Assembly (NCBI RefSeq): GCF_029222965.1
Contig: NZ_JARHUD010000003.1
Location: 1 to 64,000 of the forward strand
Direction of reading: 5' to 3'
Source of the DNA: Aquibaculum arenosum
Lineage (GTDB): Bacteria > Pseudomonadota > Alphaproteobacteria > Kiloniellales > DSM-21159
Length of the DNA: 64,000 nucleotides
Part shown: in pieces, positions 1 through 8,412 of the stretch
Layout: each line of letters opens with the position of its first letter
Position numbering within the stretch: position 1 is the first letter of the stretch
Program-made: the position numbers and the translations under genes
The notes under the pieces: generated by a model
What the model was told of the DNA's origin: nothing
What the model saw: only the letters and a program-made list of their open reading frames with translations
Database searches by the model: none

Positions 1-1
1 G

Positions 2-598
2 CTTGCGATCAAGGCCGGGCGGGTGCCCGACGCTTGGGCGGACAAGCCTGAGAAACTGCGCCAGAAGGATCGCGATGCACGCTGGACCCTGGTCTACGGC
101 AAGGCCCGCCTGCGCGAGGACGGTACGAAGCACGCCGACATCGCCATCCCCGTCTTCGGCTACAAGAGCCACGCCGGAATTGATCGTCGCTACGGCTTCA
201 TCCGTACATGGGCGGTCACGGATGCCAGTCGCCATGACGGCCGGATCCTGCGCCGCGGCCTGCTGGACAAGAGCAACACCGCCTCGACGGTCTGGGCGGA
301 CAGTGCCTATCGCTCCAAGGCGAACGAGGCCTTCATGGAAAAGAACGGCTTTCGCAGTCAGGTCCATCACCGCAAACCGCGAGGGCGCCCCATGGCACCG
401 CACATCCGCCGCGGCAACGCCAGCCGCTCAAAGGTCCGTGCCGCCGTCGAACACGTCTTTGCCCAGCAGAAGGGGGCAATGGGGCTCTTCATCCGCACCA
501 TCGGCCTGGCACGAGCCAAGGTGAAGATCGGCATGGCCAATATCACCTACAACATCCGTCGTCTGGTCTGGCACGAGCGACGACAGGCGAGTGCCTGA
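2..598 (+). CDS. IS5-family transposase, 3' part (5' end outside window)
   Basis: C-terminal part of a DDE transposase that would move an IS5-type insertion sequence. The frame is open from the first bases of the window, so the gene begins upstream; it ends with TGA at 596-598. The segment contains the FGYKSH motif, then WADSAYRS (a catalytic Asp region) and AAVEHVFAQQKG, which carries the terminal Glu of the DDE triad and is typical of IS5-like transposases. No internal stop or frameshift is visible, so this copy may be intact. The left inverted repeat and the N-terminus are not available to judge this. Confidence 0.9.
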   Translation, partial: LAIKAGRVPDAWADKPEKLRQKDRDARWTLVYGKARLREDGTKHADIAIPVFGYKSHAGIDRRYGFIRTWAVTDASRHDGRILRRGLLDKSNTASTVWADSAYRSKANEAFMEKNGFRSQVHHRKPRGRPMAPHIRRGNASRSKVRAAVEHVFAQQKGAMGLFIRTIGLARAKVKIGMANITYNIRRLVWHERRQASA

Positions 599-929
599 GG
601 CCGAGCCGACAGAGAGGACCGCCGACCTCCATAGCCCCGCCGAGGCTGCAGGGTAAGGCGAGCGCAGTAATGAAGCACGGCGCGGCTTGGCTGCTTCAGA
701 ACATCAAACCCGGTTGTTAGAGGTCCTCAGCTTTCCCGTGCACCTATTCATCAAGAATACAATCAGCCGAGCGGGTTGATGTTCCGAGACCGATCACTCC
801 GGCGCAGAAACCGCGAAATGATCTCTTGGCTCTTCACTCGCCGCAGTTGTTGGAACCATCGTTCGGGGCCTGCGTTTTGCTGCAGAGACCTCCCATCACG
901 GCGCCTTTTCAAGGGCTTGAGGTGTATCA
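599..929. other. Intergenic stretch, probable right flank of the insertion sequence
   Basis: No convincing gene lies in these 331 bases. Short reading frames on both strands have no recognisable product and no good ribosome binding site. The insertion sequence should end somewhere here; the AT-richer stretch around 706-728 (GGTTGTTAGAGGTCCTC) is a plausible terminal repeat region. The matching left end lies outside the window, so the boundary and target duplication cannot be set. Confidence 0.4.
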
Positions 930-1325
930 ATGATTTCCACGGCATCACGGGTTCCCAGTCATACAGCCAGCGAAGTCAATCGCCGGATCAAGAGAGATAC
1001 CGAGGCGCGCATAGCTTATTTCGCAGAGCATCTTGATGAGATTCCTGTGCGACTAGGCGAGCTTGACCGGGAATGGGACATAGAGCGCGCCATAGAAGCC
1101 AATGCATCAACGCTTGCCTTTGCGGGCGTTGCCCTCGGCACAACTCTTGACCGACGCTGGCTTGCGCTGCCCGCTGTGGTCACCGCCTTTTTATTTCAGC
1201 ATTCGATACAGGGTTGGTGCCCTCCCGTTCCGATCCTTCGACGCATGGGATTCCGTACCGCCGACGAGATCAGCCGGGAGCGTTACGCACTCAAGCGATT
1301 TCAAAGCCGTTGGCTCCGCCCATGA
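930..1325 (+). CDS. DUF2892 / YgaP-type transmembrane domain protein
   Basis: A 131-residue protein of the DUF2892 (YgaP-like) family. It has a basic N-terminal region, then the conserved run EANASTLAFAGVALG around residues 57-71, a DRRWLALP segment, and a hydrophobic stretch ending in the QGWCPPVPILRRMGFRT signature near residues 94-110. The family's role is unknown; members are small membrane-associated proteins, some next to rhodanese or sulfur genes. The ATG at 930 has GAGGTG six bases upstream. The flanking 1326-1610 contains no supported gene. Family assignment is firm, function is not. Confidence 0.8.
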   Translation: MISTASRVPSHTASEVNRRIKRDTEARIAYFAEHLDEIPVRLGELDREWDIERAIEANASTLAFAGVALGTTLDRRWLALPAVVTAFLFQHSIQGWCPPVPILRRMGFRTADEISRERYALKRFQSRWLRP

Positions 1326-1610
1326 CACGGCAGCGGCTGTGCTGAAGGCGACCGGCATTCACGGAAAGTAGGTCGCGGCTTGCGGTCGCTGATTTGAGGT
1401 CGGCACCTGAAAGAGCACGCGCTTCCAAGCCAGTGATCGCTTCTCGGGTTGAGGGGACACCACGCTGACCGCCCAGACAGTAGCGTGTTGTGGCTTCGAG
1501 CGACACTCGATCCTGCGCTGGAACAGTTAGTCCGCCACCCTGGTTAACGAAGGTCACGACCTAATCAGCATGGCGCCGCTCAAGAGGTCTTTAAGCGGGA
1601 CGTATTGATC

Positions 1611-2255
1611 ATGAAAACACTACCCCATGGAATAATAAGAACCGCACGACTTGATGAAATAATGATCCGTGATCACGAGAATCAGTGGCTGGGTATGGTG
1701 AAAGACGTGGTCTTGGCTATGCCCAGTGGACGCATTCAATTCCTATCATTGGATCGAGCTGACCAGCCTGATTCAAATCAGGAGCTGGTTTTGAGCTGGG
1801 ACCAGCTCAATTATGATCCGGACAGCGGAAATTTTAAGAGCCTTTCCGAGCGAGAACAGGCGGGAGAACTTGCGCAAGAGTTAGAAGAACAGGCCGGCAC
1901 AGGCCTGATCCGCGGCCGCGACCTCTCCGGTAGACAGGTTCGGGCTGCCGATGGAGAGGTATTCGGCGAACTGCGCGAAGTGATCCTGGACGTTGAACGC
2001 GGGGAGGCGATCTACGCACTGCTCGCCGACACCAGTGGGAAGCACTACCCCCTACCGTGGGCTGTACTCTCTTACGATGAAGACAAGCGCATCTTCCACC
2101 TGCAAGCCCAACACCATCAACTGCGCAGCGCCCCACACTTCGGAAAAGGCGGGGAACCACAGGCGCCTTTTGACTGGAGCGAACGCGTCTGGGCCGAGAG
2201 AGTCCATGAACATTATGGCGTTCAGCCTTTCTGGACGGTCAGCCGCCCCAAATAG
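1611..2255 (+). CDS. PRC-barrel domain protein (two PRC-barrel repeats)
   Basis: A 214-residue soluble protein with two PRC-barrel-like halves. The first covers about residues 10-70 (IRDHENQWLGMVKDVVL, then a SWDQL segment); the second covers about 100-165 (LSGRQVRAADGEVFGELREVILD, then YPLPWAVLSYD). PRC-barrels occur in RimM and in photosynthetic reaction centre H subunits; stand-alone duplicated forms are common in proteobacteria, often with stress functions, and their ligand is unknown. I prefer ATG 1611; an in-frame TTG at 1605 sits closer to the weak GGGA. The gene is AT-richer than the downstream glycan genes and is closed by a clear terminator. Confidence 0.8.
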   Translation: MKTLPHGIIRTARLDEIMIRDHENQWLGMVKDVVLAMPSGRIQFLSLDRADQPDSNQELVLSWDQLNYDPDSGNFKSLSEREQAGELAQELEEQAGTGLIRGRDLSGRQVRAADGEVFGELREVILDVERGEAIYALLADTSGKHYPLPWAVLSYDEDKRIFHLQAQHHQLRSAPHFGKGGEPQAPFDWSERVWAERVHEHYGVQPFWTVSRPK

Positions 2256-2256
2256 C

Positions 2257-2296
2257 GACTGTGGTTTGAAGAAATAAGACCACAGTCTTTTCTTTT
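2257..2296 (+). terminator. Rho-independent terminator after the PRC-barrel gene
   Basis: A perfect 9-bp stem, GACTGTGGT (2257-2265) with ACCACAGTC (2279-2287), encloses a 13-nt loop and is followed directly by TTTTCTTTT. It begins two bases after the PRC-barrel stop codon and separates that gene from the DUF2243 gene. Confidence 0.8.
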
Positions 2297-2307
2297 CCGA
2301 GATCGCC

Positions 2308-3108
2308 ATGGCGAGAAATTCCATCAACAGGATGCCGTACAATCGTCAAACCACATTCGCTGGTGGCCTACTCGGCTTTGCGCTTGGTGGTTTCTTTGAC
2401 GGAATAATCCTCCATCAGATTCTGCAGTGGCACCATTTGCTGAGCGCCATTGAAAGCGCGCCCTTCCGCAACATTCAGATGCAGATCATGATGGACGGGT
2501 TTTTCCACGCACTGATGTACGTCTTAGCCCTGGTGGGTTTATGGCTCCTGTGGCGCCAACGCGACACCTTCGCAATGGTGGGAACCGGTCGATTGCTGGC
2601 AGCAAACGCCATGATTGGCTTCGGGCTATGGCATGTGCTGGACGGGGTGTTATCGCATTGGATACTGGGTCTGCACAGGATCCGCATGGACAGCCCAAAC
2701 CCGCTCTTCTGGGATATCCTCTGGTTTCTCGTATTCGGTGTCAGCGTTCTGGCCATCGGCTTCTGGCTGCGCCGCCGGCCCGGCGATAACAATCTTTCGG
2801 GCGCCGGAGGACACATCGCAGCCATCGTCTTGGCAGTGGCTGTGAGCGCGACTGGTCCCATCTCCGCCATTCCACCGGCCGAATCACGCACTGTAATGGT
2901 GCTCTTTTCCGAGAACACGCCACCAGAGCAGATTTTCGCCTCAGCGGCCGAAGCGGATGCGCGGCTTGTCTGGAGCGACCGCTCAGGCCGCCTCTGGGCC
3001 ATTGCACTGTCCGACAGTGGCGACACCAGCGCTTTCTACAGACACGGGGCACTTGCCGTGAGCGGAAACTTCCTCACTGCAGCCTGCCTCGACTGGACGG
3101 TCCTATAG
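2308..3108 (+). CDS. DUF2243 family integral membrane protein with C-terminal extension
   Basis: A 266-residue membrane protein. The N-terminal 155 residues match the DUF2243 pattern: a GFALGGFFDGIILHQILQWHH helix with paired histidines, a DGFFHALMYVLALVGLWLLW helix, a GFGLWHVLDGVLSHWILGLHRIR segment and a fourth helix around 133-153. Conserved His and Asp in the helices suggest metal or cofactor binding, but the function is unknown. A fifth hydrophobic segment (about 169-188) leads to a soluble tail of about 80 residues that I do not recognise and that is not part of the core domain. ATG 2332 is an alternative start. The stop lies 29 bases from the convergent exoD-like gene. Confidence 0.75.
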   Translation: MARNSINRMPYNRQTTFAGGLLGFALGGFFDGIILHQILQWHHLLSAIESAPFRNIQMQIMMDGFFHALMYVLALVGLWLLWRQRDTFAMVGTGRLLAANAMIGFGLWHVLDGVLSHWILGLHRIRMDSPNPLFWDILWFLVFGVSVLAIGFWLRRRPGDNNLSGAGGHIAAIVLAVAVSATGPISAIPPAESRTVMVLFSENTPPEQIFASAAEADARLVWSDRSGRLWAIALSDSGDTSAFYRHGALAVSGNFLTAACLDWTVL

Positions 3109-3137
3109 AACCGCGCCTTCGCGCCACGGAACAACAG

Positions 3138-3728
3138 CTACAGCAGGCCACCGACGACGATGTAGGCAACGCCAGCGGCCGCAAGAAACGCAATCACGAC
3201 GAGCAGGCCATCCCTCGCTGTGAGGGCCAAGGCGAAGAGCGCCACCGTCAAAGCAGTGAATGCGTTGGCCATCGGCACGATCTCCAATGGCGGCATGGCG
3301 AGAGCGATCAGGACAGACGCGACCCCAACGATGCGCGGAAAGGGCGCGCGGACCAGACGCGGCAGTCGCGGATGCACAAGCTTGTCGATGGTTTGAGCCA
3401 CGGGTTCCAGATAGCGCATCGTCCGGGTGAGTTTTTGGCCGCTCACCTTTCGCTTCAACAGCACCAATGGAAGCCACAGTTGCTGCCGGCCCAACAGCAG
3501 CTGCAAGCCGATCAAAGCGATGATGACGGCACCGATCGTTGGTGCGCCTGGCACAGCGCCCACTGGCGTCACCAGCAGAACGCTGACAACCAGCAGCAGC
3601 GGCGCAAAACTTCGCTCGCCGAGCGCGTGCAGGATGCTATCGATTGTAACGTCCTGATTTCCGCCAGCGGACTCGACCCGTTCGACGAGGCGCCGCAAGC
3701 TCCGCTGCCGTCCTTGCTCATTGGTCAC
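3138..3728 (-). CDS. ExoD-family exopolysaccharide synthesis membrane protein
   Basis: A 196-residue ExoD-family protein. It has an N-terminal soluble region, then SFAPLLLVVSVLLVTPVGAVPGAPTIGAV, a characteristic ExoD segment, a GLQLLLGR stretch, and two or three hydrophobic C-terminal helices. Rhizobial ExoD was linked to exopolysaccharide production and alkaline tolerance; its biochemical role is unclear. It starts at GTG 3728 with AGAGGG about ten bases upstream. It is transcribed away from the glycan cluster that starts at 3983, so co-regulation is not implied. The 254-base space to that cluster shows no further gene. Confidence 0.8.
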   Translation of the reverse strand: MTNEQGRQRSLRRLVERVESAGGNQDVTIDSILHALGERSFAPLLLVVSVLLVTPVGAVPGAPTIGAVIIALIGLQLLLGRQQLWLPLVLLKRKVSGQKLTRTMRYLEPVAQTIDKLVHPRLPRLVRAPFPRIVGVASVLIALAMPPLEIVPMANAFTALTVALFALALTARDGLLVVIAFLAAAGVAYIVVGGLL

Positions 3729-3982
3729 CGCTTCAGCCCTCTAGATACAACAGGCAGGCGAGCAGCGCCCGTTCCTGGGGCTCTGGGTGCCGGCGAAGCG
3801 GGCTACGCAATACACGCTTCATCATGGTCAACTAACGGGGCCGCTTGGTCGTGGTTCCCGCCTGAAGCGAGCCGAGGTTGGAACCATTCCTCATCCTGCA
3901 GGTTCGGCTGCAGATGCTGCTATGACGAAGGCATGACCCTCGAAGGCAGCTCCTCCAGTTGGCGCTTTAGGGAAAACGAGGC

Positions 3983-5089
3983 ATGGGCTTGTTCCTGATT
4001 GCAGGCGGCGCGGGCTTCATTGGCCGGCATCTGTGCCGAGAGTTGCTGCAGCACGGGCACAAGGTGCGCGTGCTGGACAGTCTCGTGGAGCAGGTGCATG
4101 GCCCGACGAGCGGTGTGGAGGCCTGGCCAGAGGTGGACTTCATCGAAGCCGACCTACGCGATACCGCAGCAGTGCGAGAGGCGCTCACCCAGGTTGACGG
4201 CGTTTTCAATCTGGCCGCTGAGGTGGGTGTTGGCCAAAGCATGTACGAAGTCGAACGCTACGTGGCGGCCAACGACCTCGGAACAGCGGTGCTGATGCAG
4301 GAGGTGATCGCCCAACCTGTGAAACGGGTGGTGGTCGCCTCTTCCATGAGCCTCTATGGCGAAGGTCTGTACCGGACCGAAGCAGGCGAGCGAGTAGAAG
4401 TGGGCGCCCGCCCCTCCACGGCCCTTCGCGAAGGCCGATGGGAGCCGGAATGGGAAGGCGCTCCCCTCCTCCCGATACCGACAGACGAAAGCAAGCGCCC
4501 CGATCTATCTTCCGTCTACGCCCTCTCAAAGTACGTTCAGGAACGCCTGACCCTGATGCTTTGTGCGGCTTACGGCATCGAGGGCGTGGCGCTTCGCTTG
4601 TTCAACGTCTTTGGCCCTGGGCAACAGCTTTCCAACCCTTATACCGGCGTGCTGGCCATCTTCTCGTCACGCCTTCTCAATGGCGCTGCGCCGCTGGTGT
4701 TCGAGGACGGACAGCAGCGGCGCGACTTTGTGCATGTTTCCGACGTTGCGCGCGCGTTTCGGCTCGCGATGGAAGCGCCTTCAGCCGCCGGACAGGCCAT
4801 CAACGTAGGCAGCGGCCGCAACCACTCGGTGGCCGAGGTGGCCGCACTGCTTGCGACGGAGATGGAGCGCCCGGATCTCGTTCCGGAGATTCTCAACAAG
4901 GCCCGAAGCGGCGATGTCCGCCACTGCTTCGCCGACATAAGTCGCGCCCGTGACTTGCTGGGATTCGAGCCAACGCGGACCCTGGAGGACAGCCTTCCGG
5001 AACTGGTCGACTGGCTCTCCGGCCAGCATGCCTTGGACCGCGTCGGCGAGGCCCGACGCGAACTGGAACAACGAGGGCTGGTGGTATGA
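3983..5089 (+). CDS. NAD-dependent epimerase/dehydratase, dTDP-L-rhamnose 4-epimerase-like
   Basis: A 368-residue extended SDR acting on a nucleotide sugar. It has the GGAGFIG dinucleotide-binding motif at 8-14, the LDSLVEQVHG segment and the catalytic pair Y179/K183 in YALSKY. The insert at about 130-172, ending in PIPTDESK before the catalytic Tyr, is typical of dTDP-L-rhamnose 4-epimerases, although the CPxC cysteine pair found there in several relatives is absent. First gene of the co-directional glycan cluster. AGGGA at 3969-3973 serves ATG 3983. Substrate is inferred from overall resemblance; another 6-deoxyhexose or UDP-sugar is possible. Confidence 0.8.
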   Translation: MGLFLIAGGAGFIGRHLCRELLQHGHKVRVLDSLVEQVHGPTSGVEAWPEVDFIEADLRDTAAVREALTQVDGVFNLAAEVGVGQSMYEVERYVAANDLGTAVLMQEVIAQPVKRVVVASSMSLYGEGLYRTEAGERVEVGARPSTALREGRWEPEWEGAPLLPIPTDESKRPDLSSVYALSKYVQERLTLMLCAAYGIEGVALRLFNVFGPGQQLSNPYTGVLAIFSSRLLNGAAPLVFEDGQQRRDFVHVSDVARAFRLAMEAPSAAGQAINVGSGRNHSVAEVAALLATEMERPDLVPEILNKARSGDVRHCFADISRARDLLGFEPTRTLEDSLPELVDWLSGQHALDRVGEARRELEQRGLVV

Positions 5090-5117
5090 TCAGCCGCTTT
5101 GTCGGAGGCTGATTGTC

Positions 5118-6242
5118 GTGCGCTTCCTGCTTTTCACGCACTCCCTGGTGAGCGACTGGAATCATGGCAATGCGCACTTCCAGCGCGGGATCCTGCGCGA
5201 GCTGTCCGCCAGGGGTCACGAAGCGCTGGCCTTGGAACCTGCTGAAGGGTGGAGCCGCCACAACCTGTTGGCGGAGTGCGGTCCAAAAGCCATCCAGGAC
5301 TTCGAACATCGCTTTCCCGAGCTGCAGGTACAAACCTACGGCGCCTGCCCCGACCTGGATCGGCTGCTCGAGGGAGCCGACGTGGTTCTGGTGCACGAAT
5401 GGACTGACCCGACACTGATCGAGACTTTGGGCCGTCGGCGCTTGGAGGGCGGCCGTTTCCTGCTGTTGTTCCACGACACCCACCATCGGGGCGTCTCGGC
5501 GCAGCAGGATATGGCTGCATTGAAGCTCGATGGTTACGACGCTGTGCTGGCGTTTGGCGAAGTGCTGGGCGAACTTTATCGACAGTTCGGCTGGGGGCGC
5601 AGGGCGTTCTGCTGGCACGAAGCGGCCGACCTGCGCCTGTTCAAACCCCTTCCGGCTGTGCCGCGCAAGCAGGACCTCGTGTGGATCGGCAATTGGGGAG
5701 ACGGCGAGCGCGACGCCGAACTGCGGGAGTATCTGCTCGAACCCGCACGCGACCTGGGCCTATCCGGCGTGGTGCATGGTGTGCGCTACCCGGAGGAGGC
5801 GCGAGAGTCTGTTCGCATCGCCGGTTTGGACTATCGCGGCTGGTTGCCAAACGCCGACGTGCCGGCCGTTTACGCTGGTCACCGTATGACCCTGCACGTG
5901 CCGCGACGGCCCTACGTGGAGCAACTCCCCGGCATTCCCACCATTCGCGTTTTCGAAGCACTCGCCTGCGGCATTCCGCTGCTCTGCGCCCCTTGGCGTG
6001 ACGAGGAATGTCTCTTTCGCCCAGGCCAGGACTTTCTGCTCGCTGAAGATGGTCAAGAAATGAAAAACCAGATGGCTCAGCTGCTCGCAGAACCGGAGAT
6101 GGCAAAGGAGATCGCAGCAGCCGGACTTGAGACCATTCGCTCGCGCCACAGCTGTGCTCACCGCGTCGACGAACTCTTCACCATACTCCGCAAGCTTGAG
6201 CTTGAACCGTCCCTGGGTTCCAGGGAGGCAGCGGCAGGATGA
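5118..6242 (+). CDS. Glycosyltransferase, CgeB-like
   Basis: A 374-residue GT-B type glycosyltransferase resembling the CgeB/DUF3880 group. The N-terminal half begins VRFLLFTHSLVSDWNHGNAH, the usual G-N-H switch after the first strand. The C-terminal half carries the donor-site pattern RVFEALACGIPLLCAPW (about 283-299), followed by an FRPGQDFLLAED segment. I place the start at GTG 5118, nine bases after GGAGG at 5104-5108; longer in-frame starts run back into the epimerase gene and lack the first strand. Its stop overlaps the next start (ATGA at 6239). Donor and acceptor are unknown. Confidence 0.82.
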   Translation: MRFLLFTHSLVSDWNHGNAHFQRGILRELSARGHEALALEPAEGWSRHNLLAECGPKAIQDFEHRFPELQVQTYGACPDLDRLLEGADVVLVHEWTDPTLIETLGRRRLEGGRFLLLFHDTHHRGVSAQQDMAALKLDGYDAVLAFGEVLGELYRQFGWGRRAFCWHEAADLRLFKPLPAVPRKQDLVWIGNWGDGERDAELREYLLEPARDLGLSGVVHGVRYPEEARESVRIAGLDYRGWLPNADVPAVYAGHRMTLHVPRRPYVEQLPGIPTIRVFEALACGIPLLCAPWRDEECLFRPGQDFLLAEDGQEMKNQMAQLLAEPEMAKEIAAAGLETIRSRHSCAHRVDELFTILRKLELEPSLGSREAAAG

Positions 6243-7369
6243 GGCAGAAAAAGCTATCGCTCGTCTTCATCGGCCTATCGCTCTCCTCCTCCTGGGGCAA
6301 CGGACATGCCACCAACTACCGCGCGCTCCTTCGCGCGCTCCACGCCCGCGGCCACGATCTGACCTTTCTTGAGCGCGACCAACCCTGGTACGCCGCCAAT
6401 CGCGATCTGCCGCAACCGGATTTCTGCCGCCTGGCCTTTTATCGCGATCTGCACGAGCTGAAGCGAGATCACGCCCCTCTTATCGCACAGGCGGATGCCG
6501 TGGTTCTGGGCTCCTACCTGGCTGAGGGCCCAGAGGTGGCACGCACTGTGCTCGAGAGTGCCAGCGGACTGGTGGGATTCTACGATATCGACACCCCGAT
6601 CACGCTGGCGAAGCTTGCTTCGCAGGATGCGGAGTACTTGACCGCCGAACTGGTTCCCTATTTCGACTTCTACCTTTCCTTCACCGGCGGCCCCTTGCTG
6701 AAGCGCTTGGAAGCGGAGTACGGCGCGAGGCTTGCAACGCCCTTCTACTGTCTGGTCGACAGTGATTCCTACCAGCCGGTGAGCAAAACGCCGCGTTGGG
6801 ATCTGGGCTATCTCGGCACCTTTGCTGCCGATCGCCAAGCCTCTCTTGAGCGCCTGCTGCTGGAGCCGGCACGCCGGCTCCCGTCGCATCGCTTTGTCGT
6901 CGCCGGCTCGCTTTATCCGGATGACATCGATTGGCCCGCGAATGTTGATCGGATCACGCACTTACCGCCGGGAGAGCATCCGCGCTTCTTTGGCAGCCAG
7001 CGCTTTACCCTCAACCTGACGCGCGCCGCCATGATCGAGGCAGGATGGTCGCCCAGTGTCCGGCTTTTTGAGGCGGCCGCTTGCGGGTGCCCCATCATCA
7101 CCGACCGCTGGCCGGGGCTCGAAGACATCTTGCCTCCTGATCGCGCGCTGCTGACGGCAGAGCGCAGTGAAGACGTTGTGAGCATCCTGACCCAGGTCTC
7201 TGCGACCAGGGCAAAGGCTCTGGCGGAGGATGCGCGACGGATCGTGCTGACCAAGCATACAAGCCCAAAGCGGGCAGATGCGTTCGAAGAGGTTTTGGCA
7301 ACTGCGGGCATCGCAGATCGATCGCGAAACAGCGGAGCAGCCAAACATGCCCTCGTCACGTCGAAGTGA
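6239..7369 (+). CDS. Glycosyltransferase, CgeB-like (second copy)
   Basis: A 376-residue protein of the same CgeB-like group as its neighbours. It opens LSLVFIGLSLSSSWGNGHATNYRALLRALHARGHDLTF, with the G-N-G-H turn, and includes GFYDIDTPITL, FDFYLSFTGGP and, in the donor-binding half, SVRLFEAAACGCPIITDRWPGLED. Such enzymes are GT-B transferases; the B. subtilis namesake acts in spore crust maturation. It overlaps the upstream gene by 4 bases and the next by 23, indicating translational coupling. It differs enough in sequence from the other two CgeB-like proteins here to act at a separate step. Confidence 0.82.
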   Translation: MRQKKLSLVFIGLSLSSSWGNGHATNYRALLRALHARGHDLTFLERDQPWYAANRDLPQPDFCRLAFYRDLHELKRDHAPLIAQADAVVLGSYLAEGPEVARTVLESASGLVGFYDIDTPITLAKLASQDAEYLTAELVPYFDFYLSFTGGPLLKRLEAEYGARLATPFYCLVDSDSYQPVSKTPRWDLGYLGTFAADRQASLERLLLEPARRLPSHRFVVAGSLYPDDIDWPANVDRITHLPPGEHPRFFGSQRFTLNLTRAAMIEAGWSPSVRLFEAAACGCPIITDRWPGLEDILPPDRALLTAERSEDVVSILTQVSATRAKALAEDARRIVLTKHTSPKRADAFEEVLATAGIADRSRNSGAAKHALVTSK

Positions 7370-8351
7370 GGTTCGTTCAGTTCTGGTTGCCGGCGGTGCC
7401 GGTTTCCTTGGATCCCATCTCTGTGAACGGCTGGTGGCGGAAGGGCGGCGCGTTTACTGCCTGGACAGCCTGCACACAGGCGTGATCGAGAACCTCAGAA
7501 CCTTGGAGCGGGAAGCGCGATTCCAGTTCATCGAAGGCGATGTTCGCCGACCGAGGATTCCTCCCGTCGACCAGATATTCAATCTTGCCAGCCCCGCATC
7601 CCCTCTGCACTACCAGCGCGATCCAATCTACACGCTGACCACCAACGTAGGGGGAACCGCTGCTCTGTTACAGGCAGCGGAGGAGGTCGGTGCACGCTAC
7701 TTGCAAGCCTCGACCAGCGAAGTGTACGGCGATCCGCAAGAGCACCCCCAGCGGGAAAGCTACAACGGCAATGTAAACCCTACCGGCCCACGCGCTTGCT
7801 ACGATGAGGGCAAGCGCGCTGCGGAAGCTTTATGTTTCGACTTTCTGCGCCATAGTCGGGTCGATGTCAGGGTGGCGCGGATATTCAACACCTACGGCCC
7901 GCGCATGCGCGCCGACGACGGCCGCATCGTCTGCAACCTCATTGCCCAGGCGCTGCGAGGCGAGCCCCTGACCATCCATGGCGACGGCACCCAGACCCGC
8001 TCCTTCTGCTACGTGTCCGACCTGATCGAAGGTCTCATTCGCCTAATGCAGTTTCCGCAGGTGCCGAAGAGCGCGGTCAACCTCGGCAACTCCGATGAGT
8101 TCTCCATTCTGGAACTGGCTGGAGAGGTTGTCCGGCTCGTGGGGTACCAAGGCTGCTATCTCCATCGCCCGCTCCCCCAGGACGATCCCCGTCGGCGCCG
8201 ACCCGATATCTCGCTCGCGCTGCGCCTCCTCAAGTGGCAGCCGCAGGTGACACTACGCGATGGACTGCCTCCGACCGTGGCATGGTTTCGCCATTCGCCT
8301 CCTGCGACGCCGGCGACGTCGGCGCAACCCGCCGCTGTCGGTGGTGTCTGA
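7347..8351 (+). CDS. UDP-glucuronate decarboxylase (UDP-xylose synthase)
   Basis: Converts UDP-glucuronate to UDP-xylose via an NAD-bound 4-keto intermediate. The 334-residue protein has GGAGFLG at 16-22, the family hallmark ASPASPLHY at 81-89, TSEVYGDPQEHPQ, and the YDEGK catalytic motif with Y152 and K156, followed by ARIFNTYGPRM. These are diagnostic of UXS and separate it from general epimerases. ATG 7347 has GGAG about ten bases upstream and overlaps the preceding gene by 23 bases. The UDP-glucuronate it needs would come from UDP-glucose dehydrogenase, encoded at 40759-42123. Confidence 0.92.
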   Translation: MPSSRRSEVRSVLVAGGAGFLGSHLCERLVAEGRRVYCLDSLHTGVIENLRTLEREARFQFIEGDVRRPRIPPVDQIFNLASPASPLHYQRDPIYTLTTNVGGTAALLQAAEEVGARYLQASTSEVYGDPQEHPQRESYNGNVNPTGPRACYDEGKRAAEALCFDFLRHSRVDVRVARIFNTYGPRMRADDGRIVCNLIAQALRGEPLTIHGDGTQTRSFCYVSDLIEGLIRLMQFPQVPKSAVNLGNSDEFSILELAGEVVRLVGYQGCYLHRPLPQDDPRRRRPDISLALRLLKWQPQVTLRDGLPPTVAWFRHSPPATPATSAQPAAVGGV

Positions 8352-8412
8352 GTCTGGAACCCTGCTGCTGCCGTCCAGTTTGCCATAAATAGCCCTCACA
8401 GGAACATCGCCA